The notes under the pieces: model-generated | What the model saw: only the letters and a program-made list of their open reading frames with translations | Databases searched by the model: none | Told to the model about the DNA's origin: nothing | Translations under genes and position numbers: made by a program | Assembly: GCF_000485595.1 (NCBI RefSeq) | Contig: NW_014577264.1 | Coordinates: 238,566 to 263,299, forward strand | Source: Priapulus caudatus | Lineage: Eukaryota; Priapulida; Priapulimorpha; Priapulimorphida; Priapulidae | Length of the DNA: 24,734 nt | Reading direction: 5' to 3' | Shown: positions 1-9,195 of the stretch, one piece after another | How positions within the stretch are numbered: position 1 is the stretch's first letter | Layout: each line of letters opens with the position of its first letter

Positions 1-690
1 CAAGAGCGTTGCTGGAGATGTTGTTATTCCAGAGATCCTTCCTTGGCCTTTCGTTGATTTGTTGAGGTGTTCCATCGCCTGATCAACACCAATTCGTGTG
101 AATGGAATACGGTTGCTGGTATTCACTGCAAACTCACCATTGGTGAAGCTCTGCCATAGTTCTGGATTCGAGGTTTTTATGGCATCCATGCGTGCGATGA
201 ACTCTGGAATGTTTTGAGCATAATCTAGCCTGGCATATGCAAAGAAGTACTTACAAAGATGCTCAAGTGATATCAAGTAGAGGTGCCAGTTACCTTCCCG
301 TATAGCCCTCTGGAACTGTAACAGTGTCATCACCTGCCGCATGTACATCCTAGCCCATTGAAACATTGGGTCTGTCTTACGACTAGCGTCAAACTCTCGT
401 AGCTGTTTCTCAAGATTGAAGGATTCTATATCCATTTTGAATGCCTAGTGCGCTTCTGCAACGCCTGTCTTATCCCGACATGCTTCAGTCAGCTGCTTTA
501 CGCTGGCTACCAAGGCGTCACGTACAACAGGTTGATCCTCAAGGAATTTCTCCATCCAGAGATCGAAGAGTGCCTGAAGAGTTAACTGGTGCGCTTCGAT
601 CGCTCTGTTGTAATGATTGCCATTTAAAATCTGTGATACTGTCACGCTACTGTACAGATCTGCTTCTTGCCATGCGTCGTCAAGACCTTA
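1..690 (-). pseudogene. Family A XPG-nuclease/CXC transposase-like gene, N-terminal part (copy 1, runs off the window edge)
   Basis: The minus strand reads in one continuous frame from about 645 to position 1, interrupted once by a TAG at 445-447. Before the stop are ILNGNHYNRAIEAHQ and a Leu-rich stretch (ALFDLWMEKFLEDQP). After it the frame gives FDASRKTDPMFQWARMYMRQ, then EGNWHLYLISLEHLCKYFFAY, then NTSNRIPFTRIGVDQAMEH and LNKSTKGQ. I recognise these as the region preceding the nuclease domain in a widespread invertebrate family usually annotated as uncharacterised or tesmin/CXC-domain proteins. The C-terminal half of the same family lies at 7455-9195. Coding similarity begins near 690, just after an AAG that could be a splice acceptor on this strand. 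The same segment recurs at 10171-10900. Family assignment is from remembered conservation, not a search. Confidence 0.62.
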
Positions 691-1142
691 AATTATTTAA
701 AACGTTTATAAAATTATGACTTGATTAGATATGTGTCTTGACTAGAAATACAAAGTTAAAAACTAAAATAGAGTCCGATTGCGTTTAAAAATTTAAAAAT
801 GCGTGGCAAGATTATATATATTTTTTGATAATAACGTCGAAAACCTGTTTCTATCCATGCAAACAGAGTTCAGATGAAAAGTTGTCTCAACTATAATGCA
901 TTTGGTACTCAAACTCTATGAACACATTTTGATTATACGTTTAAAATAATGTTGAATACCAAAAAATCATACAAATCGCTTTAAAAAACGCGGCCATTTT
1001 GAAATTCAAAATGGCGGCCCTAAATGTTAATGGAAAAACTGGCACCCATTTTTTTCTTAATCAGTGATGTTTCTAGGGGTGTTTAAACATGGGTGCCAAG
1101 AATCTACCCAAAATTTTGCTTTTTATACATAAGCCTACAGAC
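691..1142. other. AT-rich noncoding flank or intron
   Basis: No supportable coding sequence. This stretch is duplicated at about 10900-11345 as part of the larger repeat. It carries the palindrome at 993-1015. It could be an intron or 5' non-coding part of family A, or the terminal region of the mobile element; the sequence does not decide. Confidence 0.5.
993..1015. repeat. Perfect 11-bp-arm palindrome
   Basis: GCCATTTTGAA and TTCAAAATGGC are exact reverse complements separated by one base. Each arm reads outward as CAAAATGGC, close to the YY1-type CAAGATGGC core. In the second repeat copy (about 11203-11226) the left arm is altered and symmetry is lost while the right arm is kept. Confidence 0.85.
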
Positions 1143-3612
1143 TAACATCCACGTAAAAAGAACAAGACATGTGCACCAAGTTATTGCCAGTGCATTGGGA
1201 ATACACTTGCGCAATGCCTGCGATAAATACAGCTGTGACGAGAGTGAGCCGATATCTTTTGACGATTGGTGCGTGAAAAGAGTTGAGGTATCTCCACAAT
1301 TCATTACTGGTTTATCGTCATGCAGCTGGAACTTCCTGTTTTGGTGTATGTGAGGTCTCTTCGTGAGTGCAAATTTTCACTATGTTGCTGTCCCGGCCGC
1401 ACTGACACCATGGTTTTTTACCCAGGATTGCACTCACTATTCTCGATGGGTTCCAATTCACCTTCGTGATATGGTGACGTTGCATGAACGATACCCCGAC
1501 GTAGGAAGCCAGTTTGCTAGAGGAGGCTTTGTTGTCCACAAAACAAAGCGTCCATTCTCAGCGATAGCTATCAATCATGCACACGACTAGAACATCAAGG
1601 CCGTAAAAGGAGATGGTTGGGCAGTCAGTCGGCTTGCTACAAAATTCAAAAGCCCCACTGCGATGGATGGTAGCAGGACCTGAACTAACAAGTGTCATTG
1701 ACGAATTTGAGATGAATTGCTTGGATCGCACCACTAAGCACATTGACTGAAGTTATCTCAAGCACCACGAGCATACTGAGTCTGCACAAGTCACATTTGC
1801 TAAAGAAGTCAAGGCTCTTGTTCAAGTAATCAAAGATATGGGAAATCCATTCACAGAAGACAGTGGCGACCTTCTTGTACTTGACACTAGAGATATTGCT
1901 GATCAAGCGAGAGTAGAAACTGCGTGTGGTCGAGAAGTTAGGTTAGGAGCAGTATGAAAAGTACATGACAGAGCGAGTCACGCAACGAACAACACCTGTA
2001 TCCAATCCCATCAATAGAAATCAGTTGCCTTGGTTCAGGCGACCACCATCCAGAGTTCCATCAAAGGCAAAGCAGATAATGTCATCTCTCAAGAGTGACT
2101 GTGCATTGTTTTCACGACTGTACATTGCATGTCAAACGCGTGACAGCGACTTGGACAATTTCTTCAAGCACGAGAATCGGGCATACCCGTCATCGCTGTC
2201 TCAGCTAAGAAAAATCTGGGTAGGGACAAAGGCTCGTCTTGTGGAATGTCTGGAGGTTCCATCACTTGACGTGATTATATTGGATGGTGCTGCAATCATC
2301 AACATCTTGAAGCCAATCGGTGTCAAAACATTTCAAGAATATGCCACACAGCTGTTTCTTCCTTAAGTCAAAGCACTGCTGCACGACGTAACAAGAATTT
2401 ACATCATTTGAGACGTTTACATAGAGAGTAGTCTAAAGTCAACGGTACGGGACAAGCGAGGAAAGGGCGTTTGAAGGCGTGTTGCCGCATCCAACGCAAT
2501 TCATGGAAATTGGCAAGAGTTTCTAAGACTGGGAGACAACAAGACTGAATGTTCAATTTCTTGGTGCTTCATTTTACATTCAGCATTTACCTACTTTAAA
2601 TACATCGATATAACTTACATAATATGAGCATTTGCAGTCTAATGTCAACATTGTTATCTGCAACAGGTACAATAACAACTTTAACATGAATAAATTATAG
2701 GCTCATACATTTATTATTTATATAGGTTGCAGAGAACATTTCTTCAGAAAAGGAAGTGTACTCAACATGTGGCCAAAATGTGCTCTGCTGCAAAGGTTAT
2801 CCAGACGTCTGAACCCTAGCACCATGTACACATGAAGAAGCAGACACGAATGCTCCATCATGCAGCTGATGCAGCCAACAAGGAATGCCGTAAAATCGTG
2901 TTACGTACTGTGGACACTGACGTGCTTGTCCTGGCAGTGTATAGCGCTGTGCACCTCAAGAACACAGAACTATGGGTAGCGTTTGGAACAGACAAAAACC
3001 AAAGATACATTACTGCGCATGACATCGCCACATCACTGGGTGCTGGGAAGGCACGTGCGCTCTCCATGTTCCACGCATTTTCAAGTTGCGACACGGTGTC
3101 ATCATACACTGACAGGGGGAAAAGACTGCATTCGACATCTGGAAATCTTTCGGTGAAGTCACCCTGGTATGCTCAACCCTGTTGACATATCCATTAAGCT
3201 TTAGTGAAGACTACATGTCTGTGTGTTGACTCTGCCAGAAAACACATTCAGCACCAACTCCAGGTCCATCGAAACCATACCACCGACCGCAGCAGCACTG
3301 TGGCAACACATAAAACCGGCTATACACCAAGGTTGATGTGTTTGGGGTACAGGCACATATCCGTACTCCAGAACTTCCTTTCCTAGAGATATGTGGATGG
3401 TGTAAGAGTGCCACACTGGGTTGGGAACCACTGTAGACATTACTCCCAGAAGCAGCAATATCGTGTTCCGAGTTGCTACGCTGTGGATGCCAAAATTAGG
3501 TGCAGAGGACTATGCAAGTGTGCCAGGGCTGCTTTGAAAGTCATGCCACTATGCCGATGTAGTGGTAACTGTGACGACAATCAGTCAAACTTAATTGCGT
3601 TGTTTATAACAG
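1143..3612 (+). pseudogene. Family B XPG-nuclease/CXC transposase-like gene, decayed
   Basis: A plus-strand gene spread over three frames, diverged from family A but of the same architecture. In order: RTRHVHQVIASALGIHLRNA (about 1160), THYSRWVPIHLRDM (about 1430), GNPFTEDSGDLLVLDTRDIA (about 1840), SLKSDCALFSRLYIACQTRD (about 2090) and VIILDGAAIINILKP (about 2270). Next come a VxWDxY-like Asp whose Trp codon is now a stop, DKRGKG, and THEEADT (about 2832). These are followed by RTVDTDVLVLA (about 2910), SSCDTVSSYTDRGKR (about 3085) and a cysteine cluster ending CRCSGNC (about 3550). The acidic motifs match the order of FEN1/XPG catalytic residues. The cluster is tesmin/CXC-like with one Cys replaced by Val (LKVMPL). 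There are several stops and frameshifts. A GT-AG intron is plausible at 2564-2725. The gene is truncated at 1143, exactly where the duplicated block ends. Confidence 0.65.
2564..2725 (+). other. Probable GT-AG intron within family B gene
   Basis: The reading DNKTECSISW / FNFL ends at 2563 and the family frame resumes at 2726 with VAENISSEKEVYSTCGQNVL. Between them lie 162 AT-rich bases that begin GTGC and end TATATAG. Removing them keeps phase 0. This is inference from the break and return of family-like sequence; no transcript is available. Confidence 0.5.
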
Positions 3613-3637
3613 AACGGTAAGCTTCATAAGCTGTATA

Positions 3638-3943
3638 ACGTATCCTATCTTAAAATATGCATTATTCTAATATACTAATGACACCATTAGATTCCGCATA
3701 TCGACAAACACTGAAAAGGAGACTTTTTTGATGATTTTATGCCAAATATTTACAAAGATAGGACAATTAATAGATATTTACTATTCAGGTGGTGGCCATC
3801 TTGAATTTTAACATTAATCTGTATCTTATCATCACCCTATCTTAAGATACATTCATGTTTTAACTGAAATAATTACACCATTAGAGTTAAAAACATGTAA
3901 AAAGACTTTATTCGTGTTTTTGTGTCAAATATTTACGAAGATG
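3638..3943. repeat. Diverged tandem duplication, about 185-190-bp period
   Basis: Two related copies. CCTATCTTAA at 3644 recurs at 3836. ACACCATTAGA at about 3681 recurs at about 3876. CAAATATTTAC at 3743 recurs at 3926. The flanking T-rich text aligns with small indels. The block lies between the end of family B and the 3' end of the LINE. The LINE tail starts directly after the second unit. Confidence 0.65.
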
Positions 3944-3944
3944 T

Positions 3945-5290
3945 AAATTCTCTTCTTCTTTTACTCGGGTCACTACACTACACTCGGCCTAGCCACTGCA
4001 GCACACGGGACCTGGCATGCTGGTTGAAAGCCTCAAGGTCTCCAGGGCATTTCAGGAGATGTCCCATAGTCTGGTCCTCTCTGCAGTCGCATTCGATTGG
4101 GCCATCTTCAATGTATCCCCATTTCTGCATGAGTGCCCTGCATCGACCAAAACCTGTCCTGAGGCGATTTAGGCATACCCATGTCGGCCATTCCTCGTTG
4201 GCTCCGGGTGGGAGGGATTCCTGGGGTCTGAGGGAAAGCTTATGTTGGCTTGCCTGAAGATGCTTTGACCATTGGGCAATCATGTAGTTTTGGAGGTTGC
4301 CATCCAGGGGTTGAACCGCGTGGATGAAACTGCTTGGACTTTGGTCTCTTCTGTACTGTTTCATGATGGAAGAGGGGGTGGCGAGAGTAATTTTCTTGGT
4401 TAAGTTTCTATACCTGGGATGAAGCCATTCGTCTAACGTGTGGAGGAGCAATGCCACACAGCAAGTAGAGATTATCTACGTTGGTTGGTCTCAAGCATCC
4501 AGAAATGGCTCTGCAGGCAGTGTTCAGAACTGGGTCAATTCTTGCAGCATGGGGCGACCTACTCCAGACAGGGCACGCATACTCAGCCGCAGATTAACAC
4601 AGGGCGATAGCAGTAGTTCTGATTGTCCCAGCGTCTGTTCCCCATTTAGTAGTGGCCAACATCTTTAGAATACTGTTTCTCGCACCCACTTTGGCCTTTG
4701 TCTTGATGATGTGATCCTTGTAGGTTAGAGAGCGGTTTAAAGTAACACCTAGGTAGACTGGGCTATAGGTATGTGTCAGCCATTTCTCATACCATATGAC
4801 TTTCAGTTGGCGGTTTGCCTCCTTGTTCTTTAGATGGAAGGCACTTATTTGTGTTTCCCCGGGATTGGCTCGTAGATGGTTTGCTGTGTAGTAGGTGGTT
4901 AGGCCTGCGAGAGCATTGGTGATGGACCGTTCGGCTTCGTCAACGGACTGTTTCTGTGAATCAATGCAGCGGTCATCTGCATGAAGGAAACTCCTGGTGT
5001 TTGTGTGTACTGGCTGGTCATTTGTGTATAGATTAAAGAGCAGAGGGGCCAGGACGCTTCCTTGTGGAAGGCCATTTTTTGTCTACGCCATCTGCTGCGG
5101 TTACCATTGAGATCCACGAAAAACCGCCTGTTTGCCAACAGGTTCTTGATTAGTTCTGCTAGTCTCACATCCTTTACTAGCTGGTATAGTTTTCGATGGT
5201 TGACTGTGTCGTAGGCTGCATCGCTAGCTTCTTTAGCGGTGTCCAACTCAGGGTGATTCTTCAATGCCTCCATTTCTTTCGTCTTCCACC
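3945..5290 (-). pseudogene. Jockey-like non-LTR retrotransposon, RT to 3' end
   Basis: Reading from 5290 downward, the RT domain shows AAYDTVNHRKLYQLVKDVRL (about 5210) and LLANRRFFVDLNGNRSRWRR. HADD (about 4980) stands at the catalytic Y/FADD site. SPVYLGVTLNRSLTYKDH (about 4750) and SAAEYACPVW follow. The C-terminal tail has WVCLNRLRTGFGRCRALMQK and ECDCREDQTMGHLLKCP (about 4100), the Cys/His tail common in jockey-type elements. It ends WLGRV-stop followed by an (AAG)n-type tail near 3946-3963. At least two frameshifts and a stop for Tyr near 4600 break it. It is 5'-truncated at about 5290, with no endonuclease domain present. Clade is from motif style; the LINE identity is secure. Confidence 0.85.
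3946..3963 (-). repeat. LINE 3' terminal AAG-rich tail
   Basis: On the minus strand, AAAAGAAGAAGAGAATTT follows the LINE stop codon by about 20 bases. Short AAG-type tails are usual for jockey-like elements that lack long poly(A). It marks the likely 3' insertion boundary. Confidence 0.55.
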
Positions 5291-6130
5291 CCTCCGTCTC
5301 CCTCCGGGGTTTGTCTCATTGGAAGCCGTACTTGATCCTGTCGACTGCACCATTTGTGAGGTTCAGAAACAATCTTCAACGACCAAGTGCGGGGTAAAAT
5401 GCTTTATTTGTAAAAAAAAAAAAAACCTGGAACATACCAAATACCAATTGTGAGCAGCATGGACAGCCTAACACTTAAATCCAGGCAAAAAATGTACAGT
5501 CGATTACAAGTTCCAACAGCTAAATGCTAACGGGGTAACGACCCCATTAAAACATGAGATACAATACAGAATAATATCGAATAATGATTACAGAAATAAC
5601 ACTGTATGCATAATACTAGTACAGTTATACACCAGAGAGCATTGACACACGTACCCTAGGGAGCCAAGTAAGAGGCTTAGGCTACACCATAGTAGATGCC
5701 TACTTCGCGGGCATCCAACTGTCCTGGGTCATAAAATATAACCTAGGAATAACACAAAAATAACGGACATGGTCAAATTGCCATATAGGCCATCTTGTCT
5801 AACTATATTCGTGATTTTTATATAATTCACTTGTTACACACTAGATCAAGACATATCATATCTCTCCTGAACCACAGCGAAAATACCAGCATATGAATAC
5901 ATTAACAGTCATTGTCCTGACTAACACCTGAAAAATTCTAACGATACATGTTAACGAAAATGTTTAACGATACAAATTTCGAGCCAGCAGTAAACTTTCT
6001 TCCTCTTTGAGTCTATTCCAGCATGGCTGCCTAGTGCTGCCATCTGTTCGCCACTAACCTTGTCTAGGTTTATCTTCTTGAACCACTCGAGGGCAGCACC
6101 AAAATAAAAAGAAACCGACCTTGTTACAAT
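5291..6130 (-). other. Unassigned, possibly LTR-retroelement terminal region
   Basis: No convincing gene. On the minus strand there is an AATAAA (5403-5408). Further on is TGGTGCAGTCGACAGGATCA (5334-5353), which resembles a primer-binding-site/leader start, then a short Arg/Gly-rich open stretch. On the plus strand a 14-A tract lies at 5412-5425. The part at 5951-6130 is open on the minus strand (EWFKKINLDKVSGEQMAALG) but unrecognised. The block follows BEL/Pao pol on the same strand, so it could be the 3' end of that element or a separate LTR. I could not match it to the BEL leader at 21,760-22,392. Confidence 0.3.
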
Positions 6131-6633
6131 TCCACATGTCACATTAAAAACTCTGAACCATTCTACCAAAGATTAGACTCAACTAAGATAGTTGCTAAAC
6201 ATCCTCGTGAGCAGAAATCAGCGGGATTCAGTTTGCCTGGTACGAATTTCCATTGACTAGGCATCACGTTATTGTGCATTTCAGTGATTCGATTGGCTAC
6301 AAATGTCTTCCAAATATATGCTGATCGAACGACTAATCCATTCAATCGCTACCCTTGAATCTGACCAACAATTCACGTTGTCGAATCTTAACTTCATTTC
6401 TTGTTGCACATATTTTCCCAGACATGACGTTATGAGTGCAGCCGTCAGCTTCAACTCAGGCAAACTACGTCTTACCTTCAAAGAAACAACTCAGCAGCAC
6501 CATGTTTTCATGTACAATATGCTTACATGAATCCTTGTAGTCGCCGAGTCTGTCACGCGAAGATATACCACCGCACCATATGAACTTTCACTTGCATCTC
6601 CGAATGCATGCAATGAAAACCTAGGCTCTACAT

Positions 6634-6674
6634 CTAATCCGTTCTAATCTAATCTACATCTAATCCATCTAACA
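6634..6674. repeat. Short ATCTAATC-type tandem repeat
   Basis: Four to five imperfect copies of (C/A)ATCTAATC lie inside the BEL/Pao pol fragment, between its RT and RNase H parts. They interrupt the reading frame. Confidence 0.5.
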
Positions 6675-6679
6675 TCGAT

Positions 6680-6825
6680 TCTGATTTGTTGGACAGGAAC
6701 TTTCTAAGAGGAAATTCGCCGTTGGGCAGCGCGTTCTTGCTATACACAGCAAGCTTGGCAGCGGCTTCAACTGTGGTTGCCCCACTAAGTACATTATCTA
6801 CAAAGATGTTTGACGTTAACTCCTC
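6680..6825. repeat. 145-bp local duplication, copy 1
   Basis: Nearly identical to 7003-7147 in the same orientation, from CTGATTTGTTGGACAGGAAC through ACTCCTCT. It covers the BEL/Pao RT segment that includes the FVDN motif. The copies differ by a few indels and one substitution (GACGTT versus GAGGTT). Confidence 0.9.
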
Positions 6826-7002
6826 TATGGCACTTGGATACAGTTCCGTTTGCATGGTCTTCATTTTGGCACATAAGGCAAAGATTAATTTGTCCTCCGT
6901 TGGGAAATATTTTACCCCAAGCGTTTTCGTCATGATCTCCTCCTCGACAAACGTAGCCTCATGATATAAGCCAGATCCTCTCTATCTCATCCCTTTAACA
7001 CT

Positions 7003-7147
7003 TCTGATTTGTTGGACAGGAACTTTCTAAGAGGAAATTCGCCGTTGGCAGCGCGTTCTTCATATACACAGCAAGCTTGGCAGCGGCTTCAACTGTGGTT
7101 GCCCCACTAAGTACATTATCTACAAAGATGTTTGAGGTTAACTCCTC
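7003..7147. repeat. 145-bp local duplication, copy 2 (BEL/Pao RT, minus sense)
   Basis: Second copy of the segment at 6680-6825. It ends exactly where the plus-strand LINE fragment begins (about 7145). About 40 bases of unrelated sequence separate it from the end of the main BEL fragment. Confidence 0.9.
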
Positions 7148-7455
7148 TCCAACCTAAAATGGGACGACCACATCAGTGCGATTTGCGCAAAGGCCAACAG
7201 CACACTCGGTTTTCTACGCCGCAACTTGAAATTTGCTCCAAAAACACTCAAAGAGGTTGCATACAAATCATTAGTTCGCTCAAAATTGGAATTTGCATCT
7301 ATTGTTTGGGATCCGTTCCTGGTCAAAAACATTGATAATTTGGAAAAAGTACAGAGAAGGGCAGCCAGGTTCGTATGTAGAGACTACCGGCGTGACAGTA
7401 GCGTTACTGAAATGCTAGGAACTCTGAATTGGCCTTCTCTTGCTCAGCGGCGGAG
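7145..7455 (+). pseudogene. CR1/L2/jockey-type LINE RT C-terminal fragment
   Basis: Continuous plus-strand reading: SNLKWDDHISAICAKANSTL, then GFLRRNLKFAPKTLKEVAYK, SLVRSKLEFASIVWDPFLVK, NLEKVQRRAARFVCRDYRRD and TEMLGTLNWPSLAQRR. This is the thumb/connection region found after the RT domain of CR1/L2/jockey-type non-LTR elements (VWDP, EKVQRRAARF). It starts abruptly next to the duplicated BEL piece and stops at about 7450 where family A begins on the other strand. It has no in-frame stop, so it is well preserved but truncated at both ends. It is a different lineage from the LINE at 3945-5290. Confidence 0.88.
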
Positions 7456-9195
7456 CGATCAACAACCTGAGAAAGAACTGTCAGTAGCTTTTTGTCTAGG
7501 TTTCGCCACCCCAAGGTCAGAGGGTCCAGACAAGTTGGTTTCAATACCATATCCTGGTGCCATATATTAGCCTGGACATGGGCACGGCGTATATGTTGAA
7601 TCCATGCTCCCTGAGTCGGTGGCAGTTCGTCAACTCCTTGTTCATCTTTGAGTTGCTTGAACAAAAACCATCTGAGCATATTTGCTTGCCCAATGTGGAC
7701 TCCACTTGGACAGGAAAGAGAGCAAAGAAACTCTTCACAGCCATGTATAACTTTTTCGGATGGTTCATCTCCTTCGCCAAGACCAGCTAGTGCTATCAGG
7801 ATGGTGGGGCTTGCCTTCAGGAAAGTTGCAAAGCATCCCTTCTTTCCTTTTCCTTGGATATGTCCTGTCGTATCACAGCCTGTGAGAGCATGCCAGTTTA
7901 TCAAAGCTGCTGATTTCTCCGGTCCAAGCTTGTCATAAATAGGCTGTAGGAAGACTTTTCGTCGTCTTTCGCTTGTCCCCATGATTAGCGCAGAATGGTT
8001 GCCAAGTAGTGGCGTTCTTCGTAGAGCCAAAAGCAGCACATCTGTGTCTTGAGAATATATGTGGACATTAATCCCGTTGCTCGCAACTTCTACAGCATGA
8101 TAAATCATAAGAGTGTCCACCTCTTCCTGTGTGCTGACACCGGGCATTATTTCACATTCATAATTCGTCATGACCTCCTGCCGTGTTGCAGTCATGACCT
8201 TGACGGTACTGTAGCGGATAAGCTGATGGGAAAGGTAGAGAGTTAGCGAATCCTTTGTGCTGCTGCTGGCAAGAAACGTCTTTGATGCTCGTTGAGTCTT
8301 AAACTATGTAGGATTTAGTTACCCCCACATTGCCTTTCCATCGCTCTCTAGTCTGTTCCTTCATTGATGCTTTATTGGTGTAGTTATCAAATATAACTCG
8401 CACTTGGCAATATCCTCGAGCCTTTGAGTCAATGAGTGTGACGAAGGATGTTGCAAGCTCTTTGCAAGTCTTGAAATTCTTGATTGCCATCAACTCCTGT
8501 ACCACTCCCATTCCATCAACTACAAGACACGTCTCCAATCCCTCTTCAAACTCGGTGGGCTGTGCAGAAGTTTGAACTGTGTCGTTGGCCACCAAATCTT
8601 CCAGAAGCTTTATCACTGTGCTCTTGTCCGTAGTGGGATGAATAGATCCATCCGGTGCCATGAATACTTTGTTTGTGTAGGCAAATTCATGCATGCCAAT
8701 CACTTCTTCCAGATCGACACTCTCTCGAGATGACCAGGCAATAACCAGCAGTCTGGCAAAAAGTGATGTGGTTGCCTTCAAGGTCAACACCTCAGACCCT
8801 GTGTTCAATTTAATGTCTTTTGCAGCAGACATCCATGTCTTCTGCTTGACTTTGGTCATCTTGTCCCACAAATTGCGACTCCAGATGATGCGTTCCTCTA
8901 CAAACGTTTTGTAAGCTTTCATGCCATTCTCCTCTGTTGCTAGGATACTTTGGTGAACTTCGTCTGGGATGATCTCATTTGACATGAGTTTGTACATGCA
9001 GTCTCTGCAGTCCGAGTTCTCGCTACCAGCCTCCATTTGGAATAAGTTGCAGGGTGCTAACATTGACTTCAGCTGAGCAATGGAGCGTTCTTGGCGAGCA
9101 ACGTTTGACTGAGAGAGTTGATGATTCTGTGGTGGTGCAATTGTGCTAGTAGTAGCTACAAGTCGTTCTGACTCATCAGCAAGTCGACCACGTCG
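7455..9195 (-). pseudogene. Family A XPG/FEN1-like nuclease transposase gene, main body
   Basis: Minus strand, one long frame from about 9195 to 8299 and a second from about 8274 to 7404, joined across a TAA (8299-8301) and a small frameshifting deletion near 8275. FEN1/XPG-like acidic positions occur in order: CLVVDGMGVV (D183 of the 254-residue frame whose first Met is at 9063), VRVIFDNY (D226), then in the second frame STQEEVDT (E24, E25, D27), YSQDTDVL (D50, D52) and LTGCDTTGHIQGKGKK (D108). The last resembles the helix-hairpin segment of FEN1. After it come HGCEEFLCSLSCP, LPPTQGAWIQHIRRAHVQAN and DPLTLGW. The C-terminal cysteine cluster expected from the family is lost at the LINE junction near 7455. 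The frame is open upstream of the Met through 9195 and into BEL-derived sequence, so the Met is not the real start. XPG nuclease plus a Cys-rich finger is the Academ DNA-transposon architecture as I recall it; that placement is inference. Confidence 0.68.

Larger units (their letters stand above)
1..1143. repeat. 1.14-kb direct repeat, copy 1
   Basis: This block is nearly the same as 10196-11350, in the same orientation. It contains the family A N-terminal fragment plus about 450 bp of AT-rich flank. Differences are mostly one-base insertions or deletions with few substitutions. Similarity stops at 'acagacta' (1143 and 11350). Beyond that point this copy enters family B coding sequence and the other enters unrelated AT-rich DNA. 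The shared end may be a real element end or duplication breakpoint. Confidence 0.9.
6130..6960 (-). pseudogene. BEL/Pao retrotransposon pol fragment (late RT and RNase H)
   Basis: Reading from 6960 down: LYPSAIEELTSNIFVDNVLS covers the RT active-site loop, where the usual YVDD is FVDN. Next come EFPLRKFLSNKSES, then LHAFGDASESSYGAVVYLR (about 6570), SLPELKLTAAL (about 6450) and CWSDSRVAIEWI (about 6360). KTFVANRITEMHNNVMPSQW and VPGKLNPADFCSRG (about 6220) follow. These are the RNase H-like block and the VPGxxNPAD motif characteristic of BEL/Pao pol. The three RNase H acidic positions (GDAS, PEL, SDS) are still seen. Frameshifts occur near 6490 and 6620, and a Trp codon is a stop near 6165. 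No integrase is found downstream. Probably the same family as the copy at 19,420-22,392. Confidence 0.85.

Noticed and set aside
2858-3458. Minus-strand frames of 60-85 codons
   Set aside because: They are antisense shadows of the family B gene.
5196-5453. Plus-strand frame with Cys pairs (DCTICEVQ...KCFICKKKK), piggyBac-finger-like
   Set aside because: It overlaps the minus-strand LINE, its Lys run comes from the poly(A) tract, and Cys spacing does not match the piggyBac C-terminal finger.
7557-8246. Plus-strand frames antisense to family A
   Set aside because: The minus strand carries conserved motifs; the plus-strand frames do not.
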